Assembly: GCF_014650995.1 (NCBI RefSeq) | Contig: NZ_BMWA01000012.1 | Coordinates: 148,178 to 212,177 of the forward strand | Reading direction: 5' to 3' | Source of the DNA: Streptomyces viridiviolaceus | GTDB lineage: Bacteria > Actinomycetota > Actinomycetes > Streptomycetales > Streptomycetaceae | Length of the DNA stretch: 64,000 nt | Shown: positions 17,424 through 25,880 of the stretch, one piece after another | Numbering within the stretch: the stretch's first letter is position 1 | How the letters are laid out: every line of letters starts with the position of its first letter | Notes under the pieces: generated by a model | Databases searched by the model: none | The model's input: only the letters and a program-made list of their open reading frames with translations | Told to the model about the DNA's origin: nothing | Translations under genes and position numbers: made by a program

Positions 17424-19130
17424 CTACAGCGGCACGATGTCCGGCGCACCCAGCCGGGCCGCGTCGGCCGTCAGGTCGTCCGGCTGGCGCTGCGACTCCC
17501 GCTCGGCCTCCACCCGCTTCTCGTAGTGCTGGACCTCGCGTTCGATCTGGTCCTTGTCCCAGCCCAGTACGGGTGCCATCAACTCGGCGGCGTCGCGGGC
17601 GCTGCGCGTGCCGCGGTCGAAGGTCTCGATGGAGATGCGGGTACGCCGGGTCAGTACGTCGTCGAGGTGTCGCGCCCCCTCGTGCGAGGCCGCGTACACG
17701 ATCTCGGCGCGCAGGTAGTCGTCGGCGGCGTGCAGCGGTTCACCGAGGGAGGGGTCGGCGGCTATCAGCTCCAGCAGTTCCTCGGCGAGCGTGCCGTACC
17801 GGTTCAGCAGGTGCTCGACGCGCACCACGTGCAGGCCGGTGCGTGCGGCGATCCTCGCCCTGGCGTTCCACAGCGCCTGGAAGCCCTCGGCGCCCAGCAG
17901 CGGCACCTCCTCGGTGACGCAGTCGGCGACCCGCATGTCGAGCCCGTGCACCGCTTCGTCCACCGCGTCCTTGGCCATCACGCGGTACGTCGTGTACTTG
18001 CCGCCCGCCACGACCACGAGACCCGGCACCGGGTGCGCCACGGTGTGCTCGCGCGACAGCTTGCTGGTGGCGTCCGACTCGCCGGCGAGCAGCGGGCGCA
18101 GTCCCGCGTAGACGCCCTCGACGTCGTCGCGGGTGAGCGGCACGGCGAGCACCGAGTTGACGTGTTCCAGCAGGTAGTCGATGTCGGCGCTGGACGCGGC
18201 CGGGTGTGCCTTGTCGAGGTCCCAGTCGGTGTCGGTGGTGCCGATGATCCAGTGCCGGCCCCAGGGTATGACGAACAGCACGGACTTCTCGGTGCGCAGT
18301 ATCAGCCCGGTGGAGGAGTTGATGCGGTCCTTGGGCACGACCAGGTGGATGCCCTTGGAGGCCCGGACGTGGAACTGTCCGCGCTCCCCCACCATCGCCT
18401 GCGTGTCGTCCGTCCACACCCCGGTGGCGTTCACGACCTGCTTGGCGCGGACCTCGTACTCCCCGCCCCCCTCGACGTCCTGGACCCGGGCGCCGACCAC
18501 CCGCTCGCCCTCGCGCAGGAACCCGGTCACCCGCGCGCGGTTGGCCACGTGGGCGCCGTACGCCGCCGCCGTGCGCACCAGCGTCGCGACGAACCGGGCG
18601 TCGTCCATCTGGGCGTCGTAGTACTGCAGCGCGCCGACCAGCGCGTCCTTCTTCAACGCGGGGGCCACCCGCAGCGCGTGACGGCGGCTCAGGTGGCGGT
18701 GCAGGGGCAGGCCCCGGCCGTGCCCGCGGGCCATCGACATGGCGTCGTAGAGCGCGACGCCCGAGCCCGCGTACAGCCGCTCCCAGCCCCTGTGCTGCAG
18801 CGGGTACAGGAACGGAACCGGCTTCACCAGATGCGGCGCGAGCCGCTCCAGCAGCAGCCCGCGCTCCTTCAGCGCCTCCCGGACGAGCGCGAAGTCGAGC
18901 ATCTCCAGATAGCGCAGACCGCCGTGTATCAGCTTGCTGGACCTGCTGGAGGTGCCGGACGCCCAGTCGCGTGCCTCCACCAGGCCCGTGGACAGGCCGC
19001 GGGTCACGGCGTCGAGGGCGGTGCCCGCTCCGACCACGCCCGCGCCCACCACCAGCACGTCCAGCTCGTGCTCGGCCATGGCCGCGAGCGACTCGGCGCG
19101 CTGCGCCGGCCCCAGGGTCGCTGTCCTCAC
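17424..19130 (-). CDS. glpD: aerobic glycerol-3-phosphate dehydrogenase
   Basis: 568 aa, the usual length. The FAD-binding motif GAGVVGAGTALDAVTRGL is at residues 29-46 and is followed by the family segments LIHGGLRYLE and TDTDWDLD. It oxidises sn-glycerol-3-phosphate to dihydroxyacetone phosphate at the membrane and feeds electrons to quinone. No glpF or glpK lies beside it here; it stands alone between the kinase cluster and a divergently read dehydrogenase-like gene. Confidence 0.95.
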   Translation of the reverse strand: MRTATLGPAQRAESLAAMAEHELDVLVVGAGVVGAGTALDAVTRGLSTGLVEARDWASGTSSRSSKLIHGGLRYLEMLDFALVREALKERGLLLERLAPHLVKPVPFLYPLQHRGWERLYAGSGVALYDAMSMARGHGRGLPLHRHLSRRHALRVAPALKKDALVGALQYYDAQMDDARFVATLVRTAAAYGAHVANRARVTGFLREGERVVGARVQDVEGGGEYEVRAKQVVNATGVWTDDTQAMVGERGQFHVRASKGIHLVVPKDRINSSTGLILRTEKSVLFVIPWGRHWIIGTTDTDWDLDKAHPAASSADIDYLLEHVNSVLAVPLTRDDVEGVYAGLRPLLAGESDATSKLSREHTVAHPVPGLVVVAGGKYTTYRVMAKDAVDEAVHGLDMRVADCVTEEVPLLGAEGFQALWNARARIAARTGLHVVRVEHLLNRYGTLAEELLELIAADPSLGEPLHAADDYLRAEIVYAASHEGARHLDDVLTRRTRISIETFDRGTRSARDAAELMAPVLGWDKDQIEREVQHYEKRVEAERESQRQPDDLTADAARLGAPDIVPL

Positions 19131-19418
19131 TGCTGCCTCCCGCTGTCAGTCGCGTCGGCCGCACCCGTCGGGCGAAGCCCGGTTCCTGGTACCCCCCATG
19201 CCCAGATTCTGACCGGCTTGCCCGACTTCAGCCACCACGCACCCCCAGCCTGTGGACAAACCACCGGGGAACACTCCCGCCAACACTCACCGAAACATGG
19301 CGGATCAATCCCACAAGTCGGTCATATTTACTCCTAGTGTGACGTTGTGCTCGTCCATCCTGTCCACAGGGCTTGCACACCTGTCCCGCTTCGGTTCCTG
19401 AGAAGGACGGCCCACGCC
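19131..19418. promoter_or_regulatory. divergent intergenic region between glpD and the dehydrogenase-like gene
   Basis: 288 nt without a gene. It is clearly AT-richer around 19250-19370 than the flanks, as expected for promoters. Short TGTGGAC/TGTCCACA-like stretches occur at about 19251 and 19370. I could not assign confident -35/-10 pairs. Confidence 0.4.
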
Positions 19419-20627
19419 ATGCCCGCAGATCTCGCCGTCATCGGACTCGGCCCGTACGGCCTGCCCCTGGCCCAGGCCGCGGTCGCGGCCGGCATCCCCA
19501 CGCTCGGTTACCGGACCGGCCCCGAGGCCGCCCCTCTCACCCCCGCCGAACTGCGCCGGATGCTCTCGGGGGGCTTCCGGACAGCGGCGGGCCCGGCCGA
19601 GCTGGGCCGGGTGCGCACCGCGGTCATCTGCGCACCGACCCCGCCGGCGGCGGGCGGCGGCCTCGACCTGAGCCAGGTGGAGGCCGCCGCCCACACCCTG
19701 GCCGCGCACATGCGCCCGCACACCACGGTGATCCTGGAGTCACCGGTGCACCCCGGCACGACGGAGGACTTCCTGCGCCCCGTCCTGGAGAAGGGCTCGG
19801 GGCTGCGCGCCGGCCGCGACTTCCACCTCGCCTACTCCCCCAGCCGCGCCGACCCCGGCAACCGCGAGTTCACGCCCGCCAACACCCCCAAGGTCATCGG
19901 CGGCCTCACCCCGGCCTGCACCGAGTCGGCCGCCGCCTTCTACGGCCGCCTCACCGACAAGGTGGTACGGGCGCGCGGGCCCCGTGAGGCGGAGACGGTC
20001 CAGCTGCTGGAAACCAATTTCCGCCACGTCAACATCGCCCTGGTCAACGAGATGGCCGTCCTCTGCCACGACCTGGGCGTCGACCTGTGGGACGTCGTCC
20101 GCTGCGCGGAGACCAAGCCGTTCGGCTTCCAGTCCTTCCGCCCCGGTCCCGGTGTCGGCGGCCACTCCGTCCCGCAGGACCTGGCCGGCCACGGCCCCCG
20201 CAGCCTGCGCATGGTGGAACTGGCCCGGCAGGTCAACGACCAGATGCCCCGCTACGTCGTCCAGCGCGCCGCCGCCCTGCTCAACGAGCACGGCAAGTCG
20301 GCGCGCGGCGCCCGCGTCCTCCTCCTCGGCGTCACCTACAAGGCGGACCTCGCCGACCAGCAGGCGACCCCCGCCCAGGAGATCGCGACCCGCCTGATGG
20401 AGTTCGGCGCCTCCGTCAGCTACCACGACCCGCACATCCCGTCCTGGTACGTCCTGGACCGCCCCATCCCGCGCGCCGACTCCCTGTACGAGGCCGCCGC
20501 CGACGCCGACCTGACGATCCTCCTCCAGCCCCACCGCACGTACGACCTGCAGGGCCTGTCGGTGAAGGCCCAGCTGCTGCTGGACACGCGGGGGGCCACT
20601 CCCGCGGGGGCGGCGTACCGGCTGTGA
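19419..20627 (+). CDS. nucleotide-sugar dehydrogenase-like protein, probably inactive
   Basis: 402 aa, of the UDP-glucose/UDP-ManNAc dehydrogenase family. The NAD motif GLGPYG is at residues 8-13, the middle region has NIALVNEMA and the C-terminal domain is complete. The catalytic centre is altered. The family GGHC motif reads GGHS, so the thiohemiacetal-forming cysteine is Ser. In the segment normally of the form TKLLENTFR, this protein has VQLLETNFR, so the catalytic Lys is Gln and the Asn is displaced. It therefore probably cannot do the four-electron oxidation; it may bind NAD or nucleotide sugars as a regulator. The start at 19419 has AGAAGGA upstream. Confidence 0.75.
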   Translation: MPADLAVIGLGPYGLPLAQAAVAAGIPTLGYRTGPEAAPLTPAELRRMLSGGFRTAAGPAELGRVRTAVICAPTPPAAGGGLDLSQVEAAAHTLAAHMRPHTTVILESPVHPGTTEDFLRPVLEKGSGLRAGRDFHLAYSPSRADPGNREFTPANTPKVIGGLTPACTESAAAFYGRLTDKVVRARGPREAETVQLLETNFRHVNIALVNEMAVLCHDLGVDLWDVVRCAETKPFGFQSFRPGPGVGGHSVPQDLAGHGPRSLRMVELARQVNDQMPRYVVQRAAALLNEHGKSARGARVLLLGVTYKADLADQQATPAQEIATRLMEFGASVSYHDPHIPSWYVLDRPIPRADSLYEAAADADLTILLQPHRTYDLQGLSVKAQLLLDTRGATPAGAAYRL

Positions 20628-20684
20628 ACGGCACGGTCTCGCCGCACGGGCCCGGTGAGGCCGTTCGGGGCACGGACAGCGCGA

Positions 20685-20713
20685 AGGGCCCGGAGCGGGC
20701 TGCTCCGGGCCCT
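20685..20713. terminator. bidirectional terminator between convergent genes
   Basis: A perfect 12-bp inverted repeat (agggcccggagc and complement) with a 5-nt loop, midway between the stop of the dehydrogenase-like gene and the stop of guaB3. Confidence 0.8.
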
Positions 20714-20734
20714 CGACAGGCCGCAGGGACGGGA

Positions 20735-21859
20735 CTACCGCCGGTGCTGCGAGTCCGCCACTGTCACCTCGACGCGCTGGAACTCCTTGAGCTCGCTGTA
20801 GCCGGTGGTGGCCATGGCGCGGCGCAGGGCGCCGAAGAAGTTCATCGAGCCGTCCGGGGTGTGCGACGGACCGGTGAGGATCTCCTCGATGGTGCCGACG
20901 GTGCCGAGGCCGACCTTCTTGCCCCGCGGCAGCTCCTCGTTGACGGCCTCCATGCCCCAGTGGTGGCCCTTGCCCGGCGCGTCGGTCGCCCGCGCGAGGG
21001 GCGAGCCCATCATCACCGAGTCGGCGCCGCAGGCGATCGCCTTGGGCAGGTCACCGGACCAGCCGACGCCGCCGTCCGCGATCACGTGCACGTACCGGCC
21101 GCCGGACTCGTCCATGTAGTCGCGGCGGGCCGCCGCCACGTCCGCCACGGCCGTCGCCATCGGGACCTGGATGCCCAGCACGTTGCGCGTGGTGTGCGCG
21201 GCGCCGCCGCCGAAGCCGACGAGGACGCCCGCGGCGCCGGTGCGCATCAGGTGCAGGGCCGCCGTGTAGGTGGCGCAGCCACCGACGATCACCGGCACGT
21301 CGAGCTCGTAGATGAACTGCTTCAGGTTGAGCGGCTCGTGCGAGGAGGAGACGTGCTCCGCCGAGACCGTCGTGCCGCGGATGACGAAGATGTCCACGCC
21401 CGCGTCCACGACGGCCTTGGAGAACTGCGCCGTGCGCTGCGGGGAGAGCGCGGCCGCGGTGACCACGCCCGAGTCGCGCACCTCCTTGATGCGCTGCCCG
21501 ATCAGCTCCTCCTTGATGGGAGCCGCGTAGATCTCCTGCAGGCGCCGGGTCGCGGTGTCCGCGTCCAGCCCGGCGATCTCGTCGAGCAGCGGCTGCGGGT
21601 CCTCGTACCGCGTCCACAGACCCTCGAGGTTCAGCACGCCCAGGCCGCCCAGCTCGCCGATCCGGATCGCGGTGGCCGGGGAGACGACCGAGTCCATGGG
21701 GGCGGCCAGGAAGGGCAGCTCGAAGCGGTAGGCGTCGATCTGCCAGGCGATCGAGACCTCCTTCGGGTCCCGCGTACGGCGGCTGGGGACGACCGCGATG
21801 TCGTCGAAGGCGTACGCCCGGCGGCCGCGCTTGCCGCGCCCGATCTCGATCTCAGTCAC
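20735..21859 (-). CDS. guaB3: GuaB3-type IMP dehydrogenase family protein
   Basis: 374 aa. It belongs to the IMPDH/GMPR TIM-barrel family but lacks the CBS pair seen in GuaB next door. At the active-site loop, where GuaB has GSICTTR, it has GAAHTTR: the catalytic Cys is His, although the following TTR is kept. Actinobacteria commonly carry this paralogue next to guaB, and the mycobacterial GuaB3 also appears to lack the Cys. Canonical IMPDH or GMP reductase chemistry is therefore unlikely; a regulatory or different nucleotide-binding role is possible. It lies 105 nt downstream of guaB with a terminator hairpin in between. Confidence 0.85.
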   Translation of the reverse strand: MTEIEIGRGKRGRRAYAFDDIAVVPSRRTRDPKEVSIAWQIDAYRFELPFLAAPMDSVVSPATAIRIGELGGLGVLNLEGLWTRYEDPQPLLDEIAGLDADTATRRLQEIYAAPIKEELIGQRIKEVRDSGVVTAAALSPQRTAQFSKAVVDAGVDIFVIRGTTVSAEHVSSSHEPLNLKQFIYELDVPVIVGGCATYTAALHLMRTGAAGVLVGFGGGAAHTTRNVLGIQVPMATAVADVAAARRDYMDESGGRYVHVIADGGVGWSGDLPKAIACGADSVMMGSPLARATDAPGKGHHWGMEAVNEELPRGKKVGLGTVGTIEEILTGPSHTPDGSMNFFGALRRAMATTGYSELKEFQRVEVTVADSQHRR

Positions 21860-21917
21860 GTCTGTGGCCTTTCCCTGATGCGTTTCAGCGCCTTCCAGTA
21901 TCCCCGACGGGCACGGC

Positions 21918-21950
21918 GAGGGCGGCCCCGGTCGTTCCGGGGCCGCCCTC
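21918..21950 (-). terminator. terminator after guaB
   Basis: A perfect 14-bp inverted repeat (gagggcggccccgg and complement) with a 5-nt loop, 14 nt downstream of the guaB stop and upstream of guaB3. It suggests that the two paralogues are at least partly separate transcripts. Confidence 0.8.
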
Positions 21951-21964
21951 GGGAAGATCGCCGG

Positions 21965-23473
21965 CTACTTGGTGCGGCTGTAGTTCGGTGCCTCGACGGT
22001 CATCTGGATGTCGTGCGGGTGGCTCTCCTTGAGGCCGGCGGAGGTGATCCGCACGAACCGGCCGTTGCTCTGCAGCTCCGGCACGGTCCGGCCGCCGACG
22101 TAGAACATCGACTGGCGCAGGCCGCCGACCAGCTGGTGGACGACCGAGGAGAGCGGGCCGCGGTAGGGCACCTGGCCCTCGATGCCCTCGGGGACCAGCT
22201 GCTCGTCGGAGGCGACGCCCTCCTGGAAGTAACGGTCCTTGGAGAACGACTTGCGGTCGCCGCGGGTCTGCATGGCGCCCAGCGAGCCCATGCCGCGGTA
22301 GGACTTGAACTGCTTGCCGTTGATGAACATCAGCTCGCCCGGCGACTCCTCGCAGCCCGCCAGCAGCGAGCCGAGCATCACGGTGTCGGCGCCCGCGACC
22401 AGGGCCTTGGCGATGTCGCCGGAGTACTGCAGACCGCCGTCGCCGATCACCGGGACACCGGCCTCACGGGCGGCCAGCGACGCCTCGTAGATCGCCGTGA
22501 CCTGCGGTACACCGACGCCGGCGACCACGCGGGTGGTGCAGATGGAGCCGGGGCCGACGCCCACCTTGATGCCGTCGGCACCCGCGTCGACCAGGGCCTT
22601 CGCGCCGTCGCGGGTGGCAATGTTGCCGCCGATGACGTCGACGCCGGAGGAGTTCGACTTGATCTTGGCGACCATGTCGCCGACCAGCCGGGAGTGGCCG
22701 TGCGCGGTGTCGACGACGATGAAGTCGACGCCCGCCTCGATCAGCGCCTGGGCGCGCTCGAAGGCGTCACCGGCGACACCGACCGCGGCGCCGACCAGCA
22801 GCCGCCCCTTGGCGTCCTTGGCGGCGTTGGGGTACTTCTCCGCCTTGACGAAGTCCTTGACCGTGATCAGGCCCTTGAGGACGCCGTTGTCGTCGACCAG
22901 CGGCAACTTCTCGATCTTGTGCCGGCGCAGCAGCTCCATGGCGTCGACGCCGGAGATGCCGACCTTGCCGGTGACCAGCGGCATCGGCGTCATGACCTCG
23001 CGCACCTGACGGGAGCGGTCGGTCTCGAAGGCCATGTCACGGTTGGTGACGATGCCGAGCAGCTTGCCGGCGCCGTCGGTGACCGGCACACCGCTGATGC
23101 GGAACTTCGCGCACAGCGCGTCGGCCTCGGCGAGGGTCGCCTCCGGGTGGATGGTGATGGGGTTGGCCACCATGCCCGACTCGGAGCGCTTGACCAGGTC
23201 GACCTGATTGGCCTGGTCCTCGATGGACAGGTTGCGGTGCAGGACACCGACGCCACCCTGGCGGGCCATCGCGATCGCCATGCGCGATTCGGTGACCTTG
23301 TCCATGGCGGCGGACAACAGCGGGATGTTGACCCGCACGTTCTTGGAGACGTACGAGGCGGTGTCGATCTCGTCGGGTGCCATGTCCGACGGGCCCGGCA
23401 GCAGCAGCACGTCGTCGTAGGTCAGCCCGAGTGTCGCGAATTTCTCGGGCACTCCGTCGACGTTGGCAGTCAT
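21965..23473 (-). CDS. guaB: IMP dehydrogenase
   Basis: 502 aa. Catalyses IMP to XMP with NAD+, the committed step to GMP. The catalytic loop GPGSICTTR with Cys312, the IMP-phosphate region and a CBS-domain pair (about residues 100-215) are all present. The start has a GGAAGG ribosome site 4 nt upstream. Its product contrasts with the CBS-less, Cys-less GuaB3 downstream. Confidence 0.96.
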   Translation of the reverse strand: MTANVDGVPEKFATLGLTYDDVLLLPGPSDMAPDEIDTASYVSKNVRVNIPLLSAAMDKVTESRMAIAMARQGGVGVLHRNLSIEDQANQVDLVKRSESGMVANPITIHPEATLAEADALCAKFRISGVPVTDGAGKLLGIVTNRDMAFETDRSRQVREVMTPMPLVTGKVGISGVDAMELLRRHKIEKLPLVDDNGVLKGLITVKDFVKAEKYPNAAKDAKGRLLVGAAVGVAGDAFERAQALIEAGVDFIVVDTAHGHSRLVGDMVAKIKSNSSGVDVIGGNIATRDGAKALVDAGADGIKVGVGPGSICTTRVVAGVGVPQVTAIYEASLAAREAGVPVIGDGGLQYSGDIAKALVAGADTVMLGSLLAGCEESPGELMFINGKQFKSYRGMGSLGAMQTRGDRKSFSKDRYFQEGVASDEQLVPEGIEGQVPYRGPLSSVVHQLVGGLRQSMFYVGGRTVPELQSNGRFVRITSAGLKESHPHDIQMTVEAPNYSRTK

Positions 23474-23599
23474 GACACCTTCCCCAAATGGCCTTGATCG
23501 GTGCGGATGTCCATGCTAACGGGAAGTGGACGTGTCTCATTCCACGATCAAGGACCGCTCCGGGCTTCGTAGATTCGTACGGTGCCGGTTACGGAAACG

Positions 23600-23623
23600 G
23601 CCCGCCGCCCGTTCACGGCGGGC
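23600..23623 (-). terminator. terminator of the sigma factor gene
   Basis: An 8-bp GC stem (gcccgccg/cggcgggc) directly after the sigma-factor stop codon at 23625. The remainder of the gap to 23473 should hold the guaB promoter. Confidence 0.65.
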
Positions 23624-23624
23624 G

Positions 23625-24212
23625 CTACTGCTCCGCCAGTGCCCGCAGCCGGCTCAGCGCCCGGTGCTGGGCCACCCGCACGGCTCCGGGTGACATTCCC
23701 AACATCTGTCCGGTCTCCTCGGCCGTGAGCCCCACCGCGATGCGCAGCAGGAGCAGCTCCCGCTGGTTCTCGGGCAGGTTGGCCAGCAGTTTCTTGGCCC
23801 ACTCGGCGTCGCTGCTGAGCAGCGCCCGCTCCTCCGGGCCGAGGGAGTCGTCCGGCCGCTCCGGCATCTCGTCGGACGGGACGGCCGTCGAACCGGGGTG
23901 CCGCATCGCCGCGCGCTGGAGGTCGGCGACCTTGTGGGCGGCGATGGCGAAGACGAACGCCTCGAAGGGACGTCCGGTGTCCTTGTAGCGGGGCAGCGCG
24001 AGGAGGACCGCGACGCAGACCTCCTGGGCGAGGTCCTCGACGAAGTGCCGGGCGTCGCCGGGCAGCCGGGACAGCCTCGTGCGGCAGTACCGCAGCGCCA
24101 GGGGATGGACATGGGCGAGCAGGTCGTGCGTGGCCTGCTCGTCCCCGTCGACGGCGCGGTGTACGAGCCCACCGACCGTCCCTTGGTCAGGGGCCGCCTC
24201 GTCGTCACGCAT
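23625..24212 (-). CDS. sigD: SigD-type RNA polymerase sigma factor
   Basis: About 195 aa from ATG 24212. Region 2 (DLAQEVCVAVLLAL, with RPFEAFVFAIAAHKVADL for -10 recognition) and region 4 (ENQRELLLLRIAVGLTAEE, followed by a helix-turn-helix ending in HRALSRLRAL) are both clear. It has the ECF layout without regions 1 and 3. The neighbours guaB on one side and a WhiB-family gene close by match the sigD locus of actinobacteria. An in-frame ATG at 24353 would add 47 low-complexity residues. No anti-sigma gene adjoins it. Confidence 0.85.
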   Translation of the reverse strand: MRDDEAAPDQGTVGGLVHRAVDGDEQATHDLLAHVHPLALRYCRTRLSRLPGDARHFVEDLAQEVCVAVLLALPRYKDTGRPFEAFVFAIAAHKVADLQRAAMRHPGSTAVPSDEMPERPDDSLGPEERALLSSDAEWAKKLLANLPENQRELLLLRIAVGLTAEETGQMLGMSPGAVRVAQHRALSRLRALAEQ

Positions 24213-24416
24213 CGGACCATGGTGCCTTGCGGCTGTCCGATCCGTGGCACCGCGCCCGTTGTTGTGCACCGAAGCGTTATGAGCAGGTGCGCCGGAACTC
24301 ATCCCCTGCGCCCTCCCCTTCCGCTCGACCGACTCGTCCCCGAGGAACTCCACACCTCAAGGATGCGGCATCCGCGGCGAAACGAGCAGCGGGCACCCGG
24401 CGGGTCGCCTTGTCAC

Positions 24417-24442
24417 CCCCGCTCACCTCGCGGTAAGCGGGG
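24417..24442 (-). terminator. weak hairpin after bldM
   Basis: A 7-bp inverted repeat (ccccgct/agcgggg) with a 12-nt loop in the 280-nt gap between bldM and the sigma gene, about 50 nt beyond the bldM stop. The rest of the gap holds no gene I can support. Confidence 0.4.
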
Positions 24443-24492
24443 ATCGCCGCGCCCCCGTCGGGCCCTGTGGGCCTCCACCACACGGGGCTTCC

Positions 24493-25104
24493 CTACCGGA
24501 CGAGGCCCCACCGGAAGCCGAGCGCCACCGCGTGTGCACGGTCCGAGGCGCCGAGCTTCTTGAAGAGCCGCCGGGCATGGGTCTTGACGGTGTCCTCGGA
24601 GAGGAACAGCTCACGGCCGATCTCCGCGTTGGACCGGCCGTGGCTCATGCCCTCCAGGACCTGGATCTCCCGCGCGGTCAGGGTGGGCGCGGCGCCCATC
24701 TCGGCCGAGCGCAGCCGCCGCGGGGCCAGGCGCCAGGTGGGGTCGGCGAGTGCCTGCGTGACGGTGGCGCGCAGCTCGGCGCGCGAGGCGTCCTTGTGCA
24801 GGTAGCCGCGGGCGCCGGCGGCGACCGCGAGGGCCACACCGTCCAGGTCCTCCGCGACGGTGAGCATGATGATGCGTGCGCCCGGGTCGGCGGACAGCAG
24901 CCGCCGGACGGTCTCGACGCCGCCCAGGCCGGGCATGCGTACGTCCATCAGAATCAGGTCCGAGCGGTCGGCGCCCCAGCGGCGGAGGACTTCCTCGCCG
25001 TTGGCAGCCGTCGTCACGCGCTCGACGCCGGGCACGGTCGCGACCGCGCGGCGGAGCGCCTCTCGGGCAAGCGGGGAGTCGTCGCAGACGAGGACGGAAG
25101 TCAT
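24493..25104 (-). CDS. bldM: BldM developmental response regulator
   Basis: 203 aa of NarL/FixJ type: receiver domain about residues 1-120 with Asp54 at the phosphorylation position, and a LuxR-type HTH at about 140-200 (LTAREIQVLEGMSHGRSNAE). BldM is the Streptomyces regulator needed for aerial hyphae. It acts as a homodimer on early genes and as a heterodimer with WhiI on late sporulation genes, and is regarded as an orphan, atypical receiver. The start has a GGAGGA site. A BldN-type promoter lies about 125 nt upstream, and whiD is divergent to it. Confidence 0.95.
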   Translation of the reverse strand: MTSVLVCDDSPLAREALRRAVATVPGVERVTTAANGEEVLRRWGADRSDLILMDVRMPGLGGVETVRRLLSADPGARIIMLTVAEDLDGVALAVAAGARGYLHKDASRAELRATVTQALADPTWRLAPRRLRSAEMGAAPTLTAREIQVLEGMSHGRSNAEIGRELFLSEDTVKTHARRLFKKLGASDRAHAVALGFRWGLVR

Positions 25105-25228
25105 GGCCGTCCTCCGCAGCTGATGCGCGTCACGTTGAGCCTCCAGGCTGGTTCGAAATCGTCACCTGTGCGGTCGACCGTCTCGGACGCCCGCCCGAGC
25201 GCTTGTTCCTTCAACCGCCTCCGCACTC

Positions 25229-25256
25229 TCAACGACGGTCACTCGAAAGAGTTACG
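25229..25256 (-). promoter_or_regulatory. BldN-dependent promoter of bldM
   Basis: On the minus strand the sequence reads CGTAAC, then 16 nt, then CGTTGA. This is exactly the recognition pattern known for the developmental ECF sigma factor BldN, whose classic target is bldM. The spacer also contains AGTGACCGTC, resembling half of a BldD site. The 381-nt gap between bldM and whiD holds this element plus an AT-rich stretch at 25320-25440 that presumably carries the whiD promoter. Confidence 0.85.
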
Positions 25257-25485
25257 GGGCTGTGTGTCGTCTTCGGCACTCTACGTGAGGGGACGGACAC
25301 AGCGCAGACATGCGCAGCAGACCCACAATCTTTCATCACAACCTATGCCCCATTCAGCCCTTTTTCTTCCTCTTCGCTGGTGTCTGCGGCTAGATTCGCA
25401 ATGAGTCATATTTTCATCTCCTTAGATCGTAGTTGTACGGTCGTGGACACCGTATCCACCCAGATCGGCTACAAGGGGTCACGCA

Positions 25486-25815
25486 ATGGCAGATTTCTCC
25501 CGCCTTCCCGGACCGAACGCGGACCTGTGGGACTGGCAGCTCCTGGCTGCGTGCCGCGGGGTGGACAGCTCCCTCTTCTTCCATCCGGAGGGCGAGCGCG
25601 GTGCGGCCCGGAGCGCTCGCGAGAACTCGGCCAAGGAGGTCTGCATGAGGTGCCCGGTCCGCGCCGAGTGCGCGGCTCACGCGCTGGCGGTGCGCGAGCC
25701 GTACGGCGTCTGGGGCGGGCTGACCGAGGACGAGCGCGAGGAGCTCATGGGACGGGCGCGCAACCGCCTGGTGACGGCGTCACCGGCCGGCGGCGACACC
25801 GCCTCGCACCACTGA
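25486..25815 (+). CDS. whiD: WhiD, WhiB-family iron-sulfur regulator
   Basis: 109 aa. The four cluster-binding cysteines of the Wbl family are at positions 23, 53, 56 and 62, followed by the GVWGG turn and a basic C-terminus. WhiD carries a [4Fe-4S] cluster and is required for late sporulation, in partnership with region 4 of the principal sigma factor. The start has an AAGGGG ribosome site. The pairing with bldM and sigD is the standard Streptomyces order and parallels whiB3 near sigD in mycobacteria. Confidence 0.96.
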   Translation: MADFSRLPGPNADLWDWQLLAACRGVDSSLFFHPEGERGAARSARENSAKEVCMRCPVRAECAAHALAVREPYGVWGGLTEDEREELMGRARNRLVTASPAGGDTASHH

Positions 25816-25880
25816 AGGGACCGAGGGACCGAATCAACTGAAGGAACGTTTCTCCAGCAGGCCTCGCACCTGTGGCAGGC

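Noticed and set aside
13526..17917. Very long open frame on the plus strand opposite the kinase genes
   Set aside because: Shadow of high-GC coding on the other strand: the kinase frames have clear motifs and this frame has none; composition is Gly/Arg/Val-rich.
20087..23497. Long plus-strand open frame across guaB3 and guaB
   Set aside because: Antisense to two well-identified IMPDH-family genes; no family motifs or ribosome site.
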